From the NCBI RefSeq assembly GCF_017776525.1, contig NZ_JACVEW010000006.1, forward strand, positions 62,001-126,000: a DNA stretch of 64,000 nt, in the 5' to 3' direction. How positions within the stretch are numbered: the first letter of the stretch is position 1; each line of letters starts with the position of its first letter. Source of the stretch: Marinobacterium alkalitolerans (GTDB taxonomy: Bacteria; Pseudomonadota; Gammaproteobacteria; Pseudomonadales; Balneatricaceae). The position numbers and the translations under genes were made by a program. This document shows, in pieces, positions 29,470 through 38,804 of the stretch. Under the pieces are notes generated by a model. That model was not told the DNA's origin. It saw only the letters and a list, made by a program, of their open reading frames with translations, and ran no database searches.

Positions 29470-29924
29470 CAGACAGCCCCCTCAAAACCGAGTTGACGCC
29501 AGGCTTCATACACCACCACGGCACAGGCATTGGAAAGGTTGAGGCTGCGGCTGTCCGGCAGCATCGGCAGGCGCAGCCCGTGGAACCGCGCAATCACCTC
29601 GGGCGGCAACCCACGGGTTTCAGGGCCGAACAACAGCATGTCGCCCGCCTGAAAATCGGCCTGTGCATGGGGCATGGTTGCGCGTGTGGTCAGCGCCCAG
29701 ACACGCAACGGCTGTACGGCATCAAGGCAGGCATCAAGGCTTTCGTGCAGGCGCACGCGGGCAAATTCATGGTAATCGAGCCCCGCCCGACGCAGCCGCT
29801 TGTCATCCAGCTCAAAGCCCAGAGGCTCCACCAGATGCAGACGAAAGCCGGTGTTGGCACACAGGCGGATAATGTTGCCGGTGTTGGGCGGAATTTCGGG
29901 CTGATAGAGCACCAGATCCAGCAT
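29469..29924 (-). CDS. trmL: tRNA (cytidine/uridine-34 2'-O)-methyltransferase TrmL
   Basis: A 151 aa SPOUT methyltransferase modifying the wobble base of tRNA-Leu isoacceptors. The N-terminus [21 protein letters not shown] and the trefoil-knot motifs [11 protein letters not shown] and [18 protein letters not shown] are diagnostic. CGGAGG precedes the ATG. It lies 43 nt after ntrC and may be read through from it. Confidence 0.95.
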   Translation of the reverse strand: MLDLVLYQPEIPPNTGNIIRLCANTGFRLHLVEPLGFELDDKRLRRAGLDYHEFARVRLHESLDACLDAVQPLRVWALTTRATMPHAQADFQAGDMLLFGPETRGLPPEVIARFHGLRLPMLPDSRSLNLSNACAVVVYEAWRQLGFEGAV

Positions 29925-29967
29925 TGGAGCCTCCGTTGAATGGGGGCGTCATTATACCGGCTGGGTA

Positions 29968-31404
29968 CTATTCGTCACCCTCCTCCTCGGCCAGCGCTGA
30001 CGTATCCAGCTGCAGTTCCTTGATCTTGCGTGTGAGGGTATTACGCCCCCAGCCCAGCAGATGGGCCGCATCACGCCGGCGCCCATGGGTCGCTTTCAAG
30101 GCCGCACTGATCATCACCCGCTCAAACGCCGGCACCGCTTCATTGAGAATCCCTTCGGCCCCGAAACTCAGCTGCTGTTCGGCCCAGAGCTTGAGGCTTT
30201 CCTGCCAGCTGCCACCCACCGGGCTCGATGACTGCGGACGCGACAGCAGCTCAGGCGGCAGATCCGACACCAGCACTTCCCGCCCGGAAGCCATCACCGT
30301 GAGCCAGCGGCAGGTATTCTCCAGCTGGCGCACATTGCCGGGCCAGGGCAGCTCGCACATGAAAGCGGCGGTTTCGGGTTTCAGCACCTTGGGCTCTACC
30401 GCCAGCTCCTTGGCTGAGCTGGCCAGGAAATGACGCGCCAAACGCGGAATGTCTTCCCGTCGCTCGGCGAGCCGCGGTATATGAATGCGGATGACATTCA
30501 GGCGGTGAAACAGGTCTTCACGGAAGCGGCCTTCCTGTACCAGCTGCTCCAGGTTCTGGTGGGTCGCCGCAATGATGCGAACATCGACCCGCACCGGCGT
30601 ATGGCCGCCGACGCGGTAAAATTCGCCATCGGCCAGCACGCGCAACAGGCGTGTCTGCGTATCAGCCGGCATATCGCCGATCTCGTCCAGAAACAGGGTG
30701 CCGCCGTCAGCCTGCTCAAAACGCCCGCGACGGCTGGCTGCCGCCCCAGTAAACGCACCTTTCTCATGACCAAAGAGTTCCGACTCGATCAGATCTTTCG
30801 GAATGGCCGCCATGTTCAACGGGATAAAGGGGTTCTTGGCGCGCGGGCTGTGCCGGTGCAACGCATGCGCCACCAGCTCCTTGCCGGTACCGGATTCACC
30901 GTTGATCAACACCGTAATATTGGAGTGTGCCAATCGGCCAATGGCGCGAAACACCTCCTGCATGGCCGGGGCTTCACCGATAATTTCCGTCGAGCGCTCC
31001 GGGGTTGGCTCGGCCCGCTCCTGACGCTGCTCCTGTGCATGCTCCACTGCACGCTTGACCAGCGCCAGCGCTTCATCCACGTCAAAGGGCTTGGGCAGGT
31101 ATTCAAAGGCGCCACCCTGGTAGGACGCCACTGCACTTTCCAGATCGGAGTGAGCGGTCATGATGATGATCGGCAGGTCCGGATGTTCGTCATGCAACCG
31201 CTCCAGCAGCTGCAGGCCATCCATGCCCGGCATGCGCACATCGGTCAGCACCGCATCGGGCGTTTCCTTTCCCAGGTTGTCCAGCAGCGCATCTGCGCGG
31301 TCAAAACTGCGCGTGTTCAGCCCCGCCGATGTGAGCGCCTTGTCGAGCACCCAGCGGATTGAGCGGTCGTCATCGACGATCCAGACGTTCGCAACTTCAC
31401 TCAT
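29968..31404 (-). CDS. ntrC: Nitrogen regulator NtrC (NR-I)
   Basis: A 478 aa sigma-54 enhancer-binding protein. Receiver domain (1-120) with phospho-Asp in [15 protein letters not shown]+ domain with Walker [15 protein letters not shown], sigma-54-contacting GAFTGA and Walker [13 protein letters not shown]-terminal Fis-type HTH ([19 protein letters not shown]). Phosphorylated by NtrB under nitrogen limitation it activates glnA and probably its own operon; both have NtrC sites here. It overlaps ntrB by 8 nt. Confidence 0.97.
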   Translation of the reverse strand: MSEVANVWIVDDDRSIRWVLDKALTSAGLNTRSFDRADALLDNLGKETPDAVLTDVRMPGMDGLQLLERLHDEHPDLPIIIMTAHSDLESAVASYQGGAFEYLPKPFDVDEALALVKRAVEHAQEQRQERAEPTPERSTEIIGEAPAMQEVFRAIGRLAHSNITVLINGESGTGKELVAHALHRHSPRAKNPFIPLNMAAIPKDLIESELFGHEKGAFTGAAASRRGRFEQADGGTLFLDEIGDMPADTQTRLLRVLADGEFYRVGGHTPVRVDVRIIAATHQNLEQLVQEGRFREDLFHRLNVIRIHIPRLAERREDIPRLARHFLASSAKELAVEPKVLKPETAAFMCELPWPGNVRQLENTCRWLTVMASGREVLVSDLPPELLSRPQSSSPVGGSWQESLKLWAEQQLSFGAEGILNEAVPAFERVMISAALKATHGRRRDAAHLLGWGRNTLTRKIKELQLDTSALAEEEGDE

Positions 31405-32461
31405 TGCCTGACTCCAGCGGTATAAACAGGTTGAATCGGGTCTGGCCTGGCTGCGAGGTGAACTCGATCAGGCCCCGATGTTGATTCATGATGGATTGGG
31501 CAATCGACAGCCCCAGACCGGACCCCTGCGCCCGACTGCTGACCATGGGATAAAACAGGGTATCGGCCAGCTCTTCGGGGATCCCCGGGCCGTTATCGAT
31601 AATCTCCAGTGCACAGACCAGTCGATGACGCTCGGCCCCCAGAGTAATCTGGCGCAAAGCCCGTGTACGCAGCGTGATGGTGGGATCAGGCGTACCCGAT
31701 TCTTCCATCGCCTGCATGGCATTGCGCACGATATTCAACACCGCCTGAATCAGCTGATCACGTGCGCCCTCGAATTCCGGAATACTGGGGTCGTAGTCAC
31801 GCACGATGTGAATACGCCCTTCCGTTTCGGCATTGATCAGGCTGCACACATGTTCCAGCACCGCATGGATATTCAGCTGCTCCATCACCGGCAGGGTGTG
31901 AGGCCCCAACAATCGGTCGACCAGATGCCTCAGTCGATCGGCCTCTTCGATGATGATATGGGTATATTCGTGCAGCTCTTCACGATCCAGCTCACGGTCC
32001 AGCAGCTGCGCCGCCCCACGAATGCCACCCAGCGGGTTTTTGATCTCGTGCGCCAGCCCTCTGACCAGTACTCGGGCGCTGGCATGGCGCGCCAGCAGCT
32101 CTTCTTCCCGCTCAATGCGGATCAGGCGGTCACGTGCCTGAATCTCCAGCAGAATGCCCGCCTCCGGCACCGGATTCACACTGTAATCCACCGTCAGGAT
32201 TCGCCCGGTTTGCGTCACCAGGCGCGCTTCGCGCTTGCTGTAGGGATGGCCGCTGGCGAGCGACTGCCGCAGCACTGCCAACTCCTCCTCACTGGAGGAC
32301 AGCCAGTCTTCAATGGGACGGTCCTTCAAGCGTCGCGCCGTCGCTTCCAGCAGCATTTCAGCCGCCGGGTTCATGTATTGGATGCACAGACTTTCATCAA
32401 GCACCAAAACAGCGCCCGTCAGGTTATCCAGTATCTGTTTGTGCGTATGTGTATTGACCAT
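31397..32461 (-). CDS. ntrB: Nitrogen sensor kinase/phosphatase NtrB (NR-II)
   Basis: A 354 aa cytoplasmic histidine kinase. A PAS domain (about 10-110) precedes the H-box GLAHEIKNPLGGIRGAAQLL. The ATPase domain has NIVRNAMQA, DNGPGIPEE and GSGLGLSIAQSI. Signal input comes through PII (GlnB/GlnK), not encoded here. The ATG at 32461 has only a weak SD. A sigma-54 promoter and an NtrC site lie just upstream. Confidence 0.96.
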   Translation of the reverse strand: MVNTHTHKQILDNLTGAVLVLDESLCIQYMNPAAEMLLEATARRLKDRPIEDWLSSSEEELAVLRQSLASGHPYSKREARLVTQTGRILTVDYSVNPVPEAGILLEIQARDRLIRIEREEELLARHASARVLVRGLAHEIKNPLGGIRGAAQLLDRELDREELHEYTHIIIEEADRLRHLVDRLLGPHTLPVMEQLNIHAVLEHVCSLINAETEGRIHIVRDYDPSIPEFEGARDQLIQAVLNIVRNAMQAMEESGTPDPTITLRTRALRQITLGAERHRLVCALEIIDNGPGIPEELADTLFYPMVSSRAQGSGLGLSIAQSIMNQHRGLIEFTSQPGQTRFNLFIPLESGNE

Positions 32462-32492
32462 AAGCGTCCCAACAATGCGTCATATAAGTGCA

Positions 32493-32508
32493 AGCAAGAA
32501 AAGCGCCA
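32493..32508 (-). promoter_or_regulatory. ntrB: sigma-54 promoter of ntrBC
   Basis: Leftward TGGCGCTTTTCTTGCT keeps the GG and GC doublets at the -24/-12 spacing and matches the glnA element position for position at the conserved bases. The predicted start is near 32482, about 20 nt before the ATG. An overlapping sigma-70-like TTGGCG-N17-TATATG (32504-32509 and 32481-32486) is possible. Confidence 0.65.
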
Positions 32509-32569
32509 ATTTTGACAACGCTGTTATGCCTGAATAACGGGCACAGGCGACCGTTGGCACAAACCTGTA

Positions 32570-32586
32570 TGCACCAATATAGTGCA
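32570..32586. promoter_or_regulatory. NtrC-binding site upstream of ntrBC
   Basis: TGCACCAATATAGTGCA is a near-perfect dyad (TGCAC-N7-GTGCA) like the known NtrC operator. Its centre is about 96 nt upstream of the predicted sigma-54 start, a typical enhancer distance. Confidence 0.75.
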
Positions 32587-32633
32587 CTTAAGCATAACCG
32601 CTGAAAAATGCAGCATTTGAGTGCGCCGGAAAC

Positions 32634-32662
32634 AAAAAAGGCTTCCCGAAGGAAGCCTTTTT
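32634..32662 (-). terminator. Rho-independent terminator after glnA
   Basis: AAAAAAGGCTTCC pairs with GGAAGCCTTTTT around a CGAA tetraloop, 17 nt after the glnA stop. It separates glnA from ntrBC. Confidence 0.92.
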
Positions 32663-32679
32663 CAACTCACGACTCTGGA

Positions 32680-34086
32680 TTAAACAGAGTAGTACAGGTC
32701 GAATTCGACCGGGTGAGTAGTCATGTTGACCTTGGCCACTTCTTCACGCTTCAGCGCGATGTAAGCGTCCAGCATGTCGTCGGTGAAAACACCACCCTGA
32801 GTCAGGAACTCACGGTCTGCTTCCAGCGCGTCCAGCGCTTCAGTCAGGCTTTCAGCAACAGTCGGGATCTCAGCCGCTTCTTCAGCCGGCAGGTCGTACA
32901 GATCCTTGTCAGCCGGATCGCCCGGGTGGATCTTGTTCTTGATACCGTCGATACCGGCCATCAGCAGCGCGGCAAAGCACAGGTACGGGTTGGCTGCCGG
33001 ATCCGGGAAGCGCGCTTCTACGCGGCGTGCTTTCGGGCTGGTGGTGTACGGGATACGCAGGGATGCAGAACGGTTACGGGCAGAGTAAGCCAGCATAACC
33101 GGTGCTTCGAAGCCCGGTACCAGACGCTTGTAGGAGTTGGTAGACGGGTTACACAGCGCGTTCAGTGCCTTGGCGTGCTTGACGATACCACCAATGTAGT
33201 ACATCGCATTTTCACTCAGACCACCGTAGCCATCACCGGCGAAGATGTTCTGGCCGTCCTTGCTCATGGACAGGTGCACGTGCATACCGGAGCCGTTGTC
33301 ACCTACCAGCGGTTTCGGCATGAAGGTGGCGGTTTTGCCGTATGCGTGAGCAACGTTGTGTACGCAGTACTTCAGGATCTGTACTTCGTCCGCCTTGCTT
33401 ACCAGGGTGTTACCACGAACACCGATTTCACACTGACCGGCAGTCGCCACTTCGTGGTGGTGAACTTCGATGGTCAGACCCATGGCTTCCATGGCATCAC
33501 ACATGGCCGCACGCAGGTCGTGCAGGGAGTCGATCGGCGGAACCGGGAAGTAACCGCCCTTCACACGCGGACGGTGACCGGTGTTGCCACCTTCGATCTT
33601 GTGGTTGGACGCCCAGGCCGCTTCTTCAGACTGGATGCTGTAACCGCAACCGCTGATGTCAGCGTGCCATTCAACACCGTCGAATACGAAAAATTCAGGT
33701 TCCGGGCCCAGAATTGCAGAGTCTGCAATACCGGTGGACTTCAGGTACTCTTCAGCACGCTTGGCAACGGAACGCGGGTCACGCTCGTAACCCTGGCCAG
33801 TAGCCGGCTCAACGATGTCACAGCGAACAATGACGGTCGCGTCTTCAGCAAACGGATCCAGAACGGAAGCACTGTCATCCGGCATCAGGATCATGTCGGA
33901 TTCGTTGATGCCCTTCCAGCCGGCGATGGAAGAACCATCGAACATTTTGCCGTCTTCGAAGAAGTCATCGCCCATGTCGCTTACCGGGATGGTAACGTGC
34001 TGCTCTTTACCCTTGGAGTCGGTAAAGCGCATGTCGATCCACTTCGCGCCGCTTTCTTTGATCAGATTCAGAGTCTTCTCTGACAT
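32680..34086 (-). CDS. glnA: Glutamine synthetase type I
   Basis: A 468 aa GSI-beta enzyme, forming glutamine from glutamate, ammonia and ATP as a dodecamer. The beta-grasp N-terminus has [15 protein letters not shown]. The active site includes [18 protein letters not shown], PNPxxNPY-like [19 protein letters not shown], and [10 protein letters not shown]. The adenylylation loop with Tyr is in [13 protein letters not shown] (about residue 397), so control by GlnE is expected. A sigma-54 promoter with upstream NtrC sites drives it and a terminator follows. Confidence 0.98.
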   Translation of the reverse strand: MSEKTLNLIKESGAKWIDMRFTDSKGKEQHVTIPVSDMGDDFFEDGKMFDGSSIAGWKGINESDMILMPDDSASVLDPFAEDATVIVRCDIVEPATGQGYERDPRSVAKRAEEYLKSTGIADSAILGPEPEFFVFDGVEWHADISGCGYSIQSEEAAWASNHKIEGGNTGHRPRVKGGYFPVPPIDSLHDLRAAMCDAMEAMGLTIEVHHHEVATAGQCEIGVRGNTLVSKADEVQILKYCVHNVAHAYGKTATFMPKPLVGDNGSGMHVHLSMSKDGQNIFAGDGYGGLSENAMYYIGGIVKHAKALNALCNPSTNSYKRLVPGFEAPVMLAYSARNRSASLRIPYTTSPKARRVEARFPDPAANPYLCFAALLMAGIDGIKNKIHPGDPADKDLYDLPAEEAAEIPTVAESLTEALDALEADREFLTQGGVFTDDMLDAYIALKREEVAKVNMTTHPVEFDLYYSV

Positions 34087-34169
34087 TTGGCTATCCCCAT
34101 TCGTTATCAGTTTGCCGTTGGCAACACATCATTACACAGGATCCGGAAAACCGGTTTGTGCGTAAATAA

Positions 34170-34185
34170 AGCAAAGGCCGTGCCA
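34170..34185 (-). promoter_or_regulatory. glnA: sigma-54 promoter of glnA
   Basis: Leftward TGGCACGGCCTTTGCT is a consensus-grade -24/-12 element. The predicted start is near 34159, about 70 nt before the ATG. Confidence 0.88.
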
Positions 34186-34277
34186 GATTACAAAGCGCTC
34201 TAACTTGTTGTTTTATGGTTAAACACTGCTACCCAAGCATGCATAACGCACCAAAAGCGAGCAAAGCACGGCCTATA

Positions 34278-34294
34278 TGCACCAAATTAGTGCT
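34278..34294. promoter_or_regulatory. NtrC-binding site upstream of glnA
   Basis: TGCACCAAATTAGTGCT matches the NtrC dyad with one end mismatch. Its centre lies about 127 nt upstream of the glnA start. Confidence 0.72.
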
Positions 34295-34296
34295 TA

Positions 34297-34314
34297 ACGC
34301 ACCATTCAGTGGCA
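34297..34314. promoter_or_regulatory. Weaker second NtrC-like site
   Basis: ACGCACCATTCAGTGGCA shares GCACCA and AGTG with the strong sites. It is centred two helical turns (about 20 nt) from the first, which would suit cooperative NtrC binding. Confidence 0.35.
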
Positions 34315-34437
34315 GGTCATCCCTGTAGCGAACCTATCATAGTGCAAAGTCTTTTCAATTTCCCTGACTTTAATCGCTTTAAGGTTTGTGCACATGAACC
34401 TATGCTAATACACACTGCCCGACTGGAAACCGACTGC

Positions 34438-34791
34438 ATGAGATGCTTCTTGAAACCGATCGCCCTGTCGACACTGCTGGCCCTTTCGCCCGCGCTGAGT
34501 GCAGACACCGACTATGCCAAGCGCTTCCCGCCCAAGTGGCTGGAACACAATGGTCAGATCCGTCCTGAAACCCTGTGCTACAACTACCCTGAAAAAAGCC
34601 ACATGTATCCTCTGTGCCGACTGCAGGCGATCGAATACCTGCAGCAACGCTGTCAGCGGTACAGCAATATCCTGGACAACACCGACGACCCCGCCACCCG
34701 GCGCCACTACAACCGGCTGTCCAACAAATACTGCACGGCCAGCGAGCAGTACCACAAAATGCTGCTGGATGAAGGCGTCATTGAAGAATGA
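34438..34791 (+). CDS. Small secreted four-cysteine protein, unknown
   Basis: A 117 aa protein with a signal peptide (MRCFLKPIALSTLLALSPALSA). The mature part is about 95 residues with four Cys (LCYNYPE, LCRLQA, QRCQRY, YCTAS), enough for two disulfides, and many Tyr and Gln. I do not recognise the family. The frame is open from 34309, but only the ATG at 34438 gives a clean signal peptide, with GGAAA 8 nt before it. It is divergent from glnA and precedes typA in the same direction. Confidence 0.65.
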   Translation: MRCFLKPIALSTLLALSPALSADTDYAKRFPPKWLEHNGQIRPETLCYNYPEKSHMYPLCRLQAIEYLQQRCQRYSNILDNTDDPATRRHYNRLSNKYCTASEQYHKMLLDEGVIEE

Positions 34792-34825
34792 TCAGTAAAT
34801 GATCGAATGTTTCACCTCCCTTCCG

Positions 34826-34831
34826 TATAAT
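34826..34831 (+). promoter_or_regulatory. typA: -10 element of typA
   Basis: A perfect TATAAT, 33 nt before the typA start, with a poor -35 (TCGAAT) 17 nt upstream. Confidence 0.5.
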
Positions 34832-34863
34832 GGCCCGCTTTAACACATCACAGGGTACTACGC

Positions 34864-36675
34864 GTGATCGATAACCTTCGTAACATTGCCATTATCGCCC
34901 ACGTTGACCACGGTAAAACCACTCTGGTCGACAAGTTGCTGCAGCAGTCCGGAACACTGGGCCGCCGCGATGAGGGTGCTGAACGTATCATGGACTCCAA
35001 TGACCAGGAGCGTGAACGTGGCATTACCATCCTGGCCAAGAACACCGCTATCAAGTGGAACGACTACCGCATCAACATCGTCGACACTCCGGGACACGCC
35101 GACTTCGGTGGTGAAGTCGAGCGCGTGCTGTCCATGGTGGATTCCGTCCTGCTGCTGGTGGATGCCGTTGACGGCCCCATGCCGCAGACCCGTTTTGTAA
35201 CCCAGAAAGCCTTTGCCCGAGGCCTGCGTCCAATTGTTGTCATCAACAAGATCGACCGCCCGGGTGCGCGTCCTGACTGGGTCATGGACCAGGTATTCGA
35301 TCTGTTCGATAACCTGGGCGCCACTGACGAACAGCTGGATTTCCCGATTGTGTATGCGTCTGCTCTCAACGGTATCGCCGGTGATGACCCCGACGCCATG
35401 GCTGACGACATGACCCCGCTGTTCGAAGCGATCGTCAAGCATGTAGACGCACCGCATGTCGACGTCGACGGTCCTTTCCAGATGCAGATCTCGGCGCTGG
35501 ACTACAACAGCTATGTCGGTGTTATCGGTGTCGGTCGCGTGTCTCGCGGCAAGATTGCCACCAACACCCAGGTAAAAGTCATCGATAGCCACGCCAAGGT
35601 CCGTAGCGGTCGTGTCCTGAAGATCATGGGCTACCACGGTCTGGAGCGTGTTGAAGTCGACTCCGCCCAGGCTGGCGACATCATCTGTATCACCGGCCTG
35701 GACGAGCTGAACATTTCCGACACCCTGTGTGACCCGGAAGTGATCGAAGCACTGCCGGCTCTGTCCGTTGACGAGCCAACCGTCTCCATGACCTTCCAGG
35801 TCAACGACTCTCCGTTCGCCGGTCAGGAAGGCAAGTTCATCACCAGCCGTAACATCAAGGACCGCCTTGATCGCGAACTGATCCACAACGTGGCCCTGCG
35901 TGTTGAGCCGGGTGATACACCGGAGAAATTCCGTGTATCCGGCCGTGGCGAGCTGCACCTGTCCGTACTGATCGAATCCATGCGCCGTGAGGGCTTCGAG
36001 CTGGGTGTTTCCCGTCCGGAAGTTATTCAGAAGGAAGTGGATGGTGAAATCCACGAGCCGTACGAAGTCGTCATGATCGACGTGGAAGAAGAGCACCAGG
36101 GCTCCGTAATCGAAGAACTGGGCAAGCGTCGCGCTGACATGACCAACATGGAAGTGGACGGCAAGGGCCGTGTACGCCTGACTTTCATGATGCCGTCTCG
36201 CGGCCTGATCGGTTTCCGCAGCCAGTTCATGACCATGACCTCCGGTACCGGCATCATGACCTCCATCTTCGACCACTACGGTCCGGTCAAGCAGGGTGAA
36301 GTGATCTCGCGCCACAACGGTGTACTGGTCTCCATGATCAACGGCAAGGCGCTGGGCTATGCCCTGTTCACCCTGCAGGAGCGTGGCCGCCTGTTCATCG
36401 ACCCGAACATCGAAGTCTATGAAGGCATGGTGCTGGGTATCCACAGCCGTAACAACGATCTGGTAGTGAACCCGACCAAGGGCAAGCAGCTGACCAACGT
36501 CCGTGCCTCCGGTACTGACGAGAACATCGTGCTGACACCGCCGATCAAATTCTCACTGGAGCAGGCGCTGGACTTCATCGAAGACGATGAGCTGGTGGAA
36601 GTCACACCGGAAAGCATCCGCATCCGCAAGAAGCTGCTGAAAGAGAACGAGCGCAAGCGCGCCAACAAGAAGTAA
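34864..36675 (+). CDS. typA: Ribosome-associated GTPase TypA/BipA
   Basis: A 603 aa translational GTPase of the EF-G family that helps 50S assembly at low temperature and stress. G1 is [16 protein letters not shown]2 ERGITI, G3 [12 protein letters not shown]4 [10 protein letters not shown]. The BipA-specific C-terminal domain follows EF-G domains III and V. The start is a GTG ([10 protein letters not shown]). A terminator follows the stop. Confidence 0.97.
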   Translation: MIDNLRNIAIIAHVDHGKTTLVDKLLQQSGTLGRRDEGAERIMDSNDQERERGITILAKNTAIKWNDYRINIVDTPGHADFGGEVERVLSMVDSVLLLVDAVDGPMPQTRFVTQKAFARGLRPIVVINKIDRPGARPDWVMDQVFDLFDNLGATDEQLDFPIVYASALNGIAGDDPDAMADDMTPLFEAIVKHVDAPHVDVDGPFQMQISALDYNSYVGVIGVGRVSRGKIATNTQVKVIDSHAKVRSGRVLKIMGYHGLERVEVDSAQAGDIICITGLDELNISDTLCDPEVIEALPALSVDEPTVSMTFQVNDSPFAGQEGKFITSRNIKDRLDRELIHNVALRVEPGDTPEKFRVSGRGELHLSVLIESMRREGFELGVSRPEVIQKEVDGEIHEPYEVVMIDVEEEHQGSVIEELGKRRADMTNMEVDGKGRVRLTFMMPSRGLIGFRSQFMTMTSGTGIMTSIFDHYGPVKQGEVISRHNGVLVSMINGKALGYALFTLQERGRLFIDPNIEVYEGMVLGIHSRNNDLVVNPTKGKQLTNVRASGTDENIVLTPPIKFSLEQALDFIEDDELVEVTPESIRIRKKLLKENERKRANKK

Positions 36676-36693
36676 GTCGCTTCCTGTGGACAG

Positions 36694-36724
36694 AGGCCGG
36701 CCGCGCAAGCGCCCGGCCTTTTTT
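36694..36724 (+). terminator. Rho-independent terminator after typA
   Basis: AGGCCGG pairs with CCGGCCT around a 12-nt loop, followed by TTTTTT. Confidence 0.88.
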
Positions 36725-36750
36725 GTGGGTTCTGCACAGGCTGACATCGG

Positions 36751-36779
36751 TTCACCTGCCCGGCAGGGCTCGATATACT
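36751..36779 (+). promoter_or_regulatory. pip: sigma-70 promoter of pip
   Basis: -35 TTCACC, 17-nt spacer, -10 TATACT, about 30 nt upstream of the pip ATG and just after the typA terminator. Confidence 0.6.
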
Positions 36780-36814
36780 GGCTGTTTGCATCTGCCAGTA
36801 ACAGGAGAGACGCC

Positions 36815-37765
36815 ATGCGCACCCTCTATCCGGAGATCGGCCACAATCACGAGTATTTTCTCGATGTGGGCGAGGGCCATCAGATCTACGTGGAAGAAAG
36901 CGGCAACCCGCATGGCATACCGGTCCTGTTCGTCCATGGCGGCCCGGGCGGCGGCTGCGGCGCTGTCCATCGACGCTACTTCAACCCCGAGCGTTACCGC
37001 ATCATCCTGTTTGACCAGCGCGGCTGCGGTCAGTCGACCCCGCATGCCACACTGAACCACAACGAAACCGGCTATCTGGTCAGCGATATGGAGCGCATCC
37101 GCGAGTTTCTGGGCATCGACCAGTGGCTGCTCTTCGGCGGCAGCTGGGGCTCCACCCTGAGCCTGGTCTATGCCGAAACCCACCCCGAGCGGGTCGCGGG
37201 CATGATTCTGCGCGGTATTTTTCTCTGCCGCGAACAGGATATTCGTTGGTTCTATCAACAGGGGGCCAGTGCGCTCTTTCCCGACTACTGGCAGGACTTC
37301 CTGGAACAGATCCCCGCCAGCGAGCGTGACGATCTGGTATCGGCCTATTACCGCCGTCTGACCTCAAGCAACGAACTGGCGCAGATGCAGGCCGCCAAGG
37401 CATGGTCAGTCTGGGAAGGCCGCTGCTCCACCCTGATTCCCAATCACAGTGTTGTGGATCATTTCAGCGATCCTCACTTTGCACTGGCGATGGCACGCAT
37501 CGAGGCTCACTACTTTGTCCACAAGGCGTTTCTGGCGCCAGACCAGATTCTGCGCGACGCCCACCGCCTGAAGGATATTCCGATCACGCTGGTGCATGGT
37601 CGCTATGACGTCGTCTGCCCAGTGGAGCAGGCCTGGTCGCTGCAGCAGGCACTGCCGCATGCCGAACTGCACATTGTGCGAGAAGCCGGCCACTCGGCAC
37701 TTGAGCCGGGCATTATCGACAACCTGATCCATGCCACGGATCACTTTGCCGAACGGAGAGCCTGA
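36815..37765 (+). CDS. pip: Prolyl aminopeptidase
   Basis: A 316 aa alpha/beta-hydrolase that removes N-terminal proline from peptides in the cytoplasm. The oxyanion block is [13 protein letters not shown]. The nucleophile elbow is [11 protein letters not shown], and the Asp and His of the triad lie in [10 protein letters not shown] and [10 protein letters not shown]. The frame runs upstream to 36686, but AGGAGA precedes the ATG at 36815 ([11 protein letters not shown]). dtd follows after 2 nt. Confidence 0.95.
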   Translation: MRTLYPEIGHNHEYFLDVGEGHQIYVEESGNPHGIPVLFVHGGPGGGCGAVHRRYFNPERYRIILFDQRGCGQSTPHATLNHNETGYLVSDMERIREFLGIDQWLLFGGSWGSTLSLVYAETHPERVAGMILRGIFLCREQDIRWFYQQGASALFPDYWQDFLEQIPASERDDLVSAYYRRLTSSNELAQMQAAKAWSVWEGRCSTLIPNHSVVDHFSDPHFALAMARIEAHYFVHKAFLAPDQILRDAHRLKDIPITLVHGRYDVVCPVEQAWSLQQALPHAELHIVREAGHSALEPGIIDNLIHATDHFAERRA

Positions 37766-37767
37766 AC

Positions 37768-38205
37768 ATGAAGGGATTGATACAGCGCGTCAGCCATGCA
37801 TCCGTGAAAGTGGACGGCGAGATCACAGGTGCCATTGATCAGGGCATTCTCCTGCTGCTGGGCGTGGAAAAGGACGATGATCAGGCCAAAGCGGATAAAC
37901 TGCTCAAGAAGGTACTCAACTACCGCATTTTCCCTAATGCCGAAGGCAAAATGAACCTGAGCCTGTCTGATACTGGAGGCGGCCTGCTGGTGGTATCCCA
38001 GTTCACGCTGGTTGCCGATACCCGCAAGGGCCTCAGACCCAGCTTTTCCTCCGGTGCGTCACCGGCGCAGGGTGAAGCACTGTACGATTACTTTGTGGAA
38101 CAGGCACAAGGCAGCCATGAAAAGGTCGCAACAGGTCGCTTCGGTGCCGACATGAAAGTGGAACTGCTGAACGACGGGCCGGTTACCTTCCTGCTGGAAG
38201 TGTAA
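37768..38205 (+). CDS. dtd: D-aminoacyl-tRNA deacylase
   Basis: A 145 aa homodimeric proofreading enzyme that hydrolyses D-amino acids from tRNA. Both signatures are present: the [12 protein letters not shown] strand (SQxTL) and the C-terminal [10 protein letters not shown] (NxGPVT), which form the cross-subunit Gly-cisPro pocket. It is co-transcribed with pip. Confidence 0.96.
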   Translation: MKGLIQRVSHASVKVDGEITGAIDQGILLLLGVEKDDDQAKADKLLKKVLNYRIFPNAEGKMNLSLSDTGGGLLVVSQFTLVADTRKGLRPSFSSGASPAQGEALYDYFVEQAQGSHEKVATGRFGADMKVELLNDGPVTFLLEV

Positions 38206-38231
38206 ACCGGCACCGCCAGTGACCGCCCCTC

Positions 38232-38687
38232 TCAGGCAATACAGCTGGGCTCAACCAGATGATGCGTCACCCGCGTTTCCAGCTTGATGTTGTCATGCAG
38301 TGGACAGCGCTCACAGACCTCATCCAGAAACGCCTGCTTCTCATCATCACTCATGTCGGCATCAATTTCTGCCGCCACCGAGACCGATTGGAAGCCGGTG
38401 CGATCATCTGAAGGCTTGCCCAACAGGCCAGCCGGGTTGTAGTCGCCCTCTACGGTGACCTTCATGCTGCGCAGGTCGATCTTTTTCTGCATGGCGGCGA
38501 TACGACCAATGGTGCAGATGCAACCGCCGAGCGAGAACAGGAAGTACTCCAGCGGTGTGGGCCCCTGATCGGTGCCACGCGCGGCTTCCGGCTGATCGAT
38601 TGTCATCTGGTGGCCGCGAATATCCGCGTTCACCTGAAAGCCCTGCTCCATGGCCGCCTGGACCGAGACTCGCTTGTCTGCACTCAT
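38232..38687 (-). CDS. OsmC-family protein
   Basis: A 151 aa protein of the OsmC/Ohr superfamily. The two conserved cysteines are in SLGGCICTIGR and CERCPLHDNI, consistent with thiol-dependent peroxidase or a related function; the arrangement is closer to YhfA/OsmC-like members than to Ohr. Substrate unknown. SD GGGGAGG precedes the ATG. A well-formed promoter overlapped by a palindrome lies upstream, so it is probably under specific control. Confidence 0.85.
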   Translation of the reverse strand: MSADKRVSVQAAMEQGFQVNADIRGHQMTIDQPEAARGTDQGPTPLEYFLFSLGGCICTIGRIAAMQKKIDLRSMKVTVEGDYNPAGLLGKPSDDRTGFQSVSVAAEIDADMSDDEKQAFLDEVCERCPLHDNIKLETRVTHHLVEPSCIA

Positions 38688-38701
38688 ACTGACCTCCCCT
38701 A

Positions 38702-38749
38702 ATTAGTTAAGATATTACTAATATTAAGGTTGCTTTGGCTCGGGAGCAA
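38702..38749 (-). promoter_or_regulatory. Promoter and overlapping palindrome of the OsmC-family gene
   Basis: Leftward -35 TTGCTC (38749-38744), 17-nt spacer, -10 TAATAT (38726-38721). ATTAGT-N9-ACTAAT (38702-38722) covers the -10 edge and the start point, a natural position for a repressor such as a MarR or ArsR type. Confidence 0.65.
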
Positions 38750-38764
38750 TATGCTGCGGACAAT

Positions 38765-38790
38765 AAAAAAGCGCCCTGAGGCGCTTTTTT
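38765..38790 (-). terminator. Rho-independent terminator after lipA
   Basis: AAAAAAGCGCC pairs perfectly with GGCGCTTTTTT around CTGA. It ends the lip operon before the OsmC-family gene. Confidence 0.93.
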
Positions 38791-38804
38791 CATGACTGAT
38801 TCTC

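Larger units (their letters stand above)
34087..34437. other. glnA regulatory region
   Basis: 351 nt between glnA and a divergent small secreted-protein gene. It holds the sigma-54 element (34170-34185) and one good and one weaker NtrC site (34278-34314). The part nearest the small gene (34320-34437) shows no clear promoter. Confidence 0.6.

Noticed and set aside
32608-34083. 491-codon open frame antisense to glnA
   Set aside because: It lies wholly opposite glnA and crosses its terminator; no SD or family likeness.
34858-36444. 528-codon open frame antisense to typA
   Set aside because: Shadow of typA codon bias; no domain.
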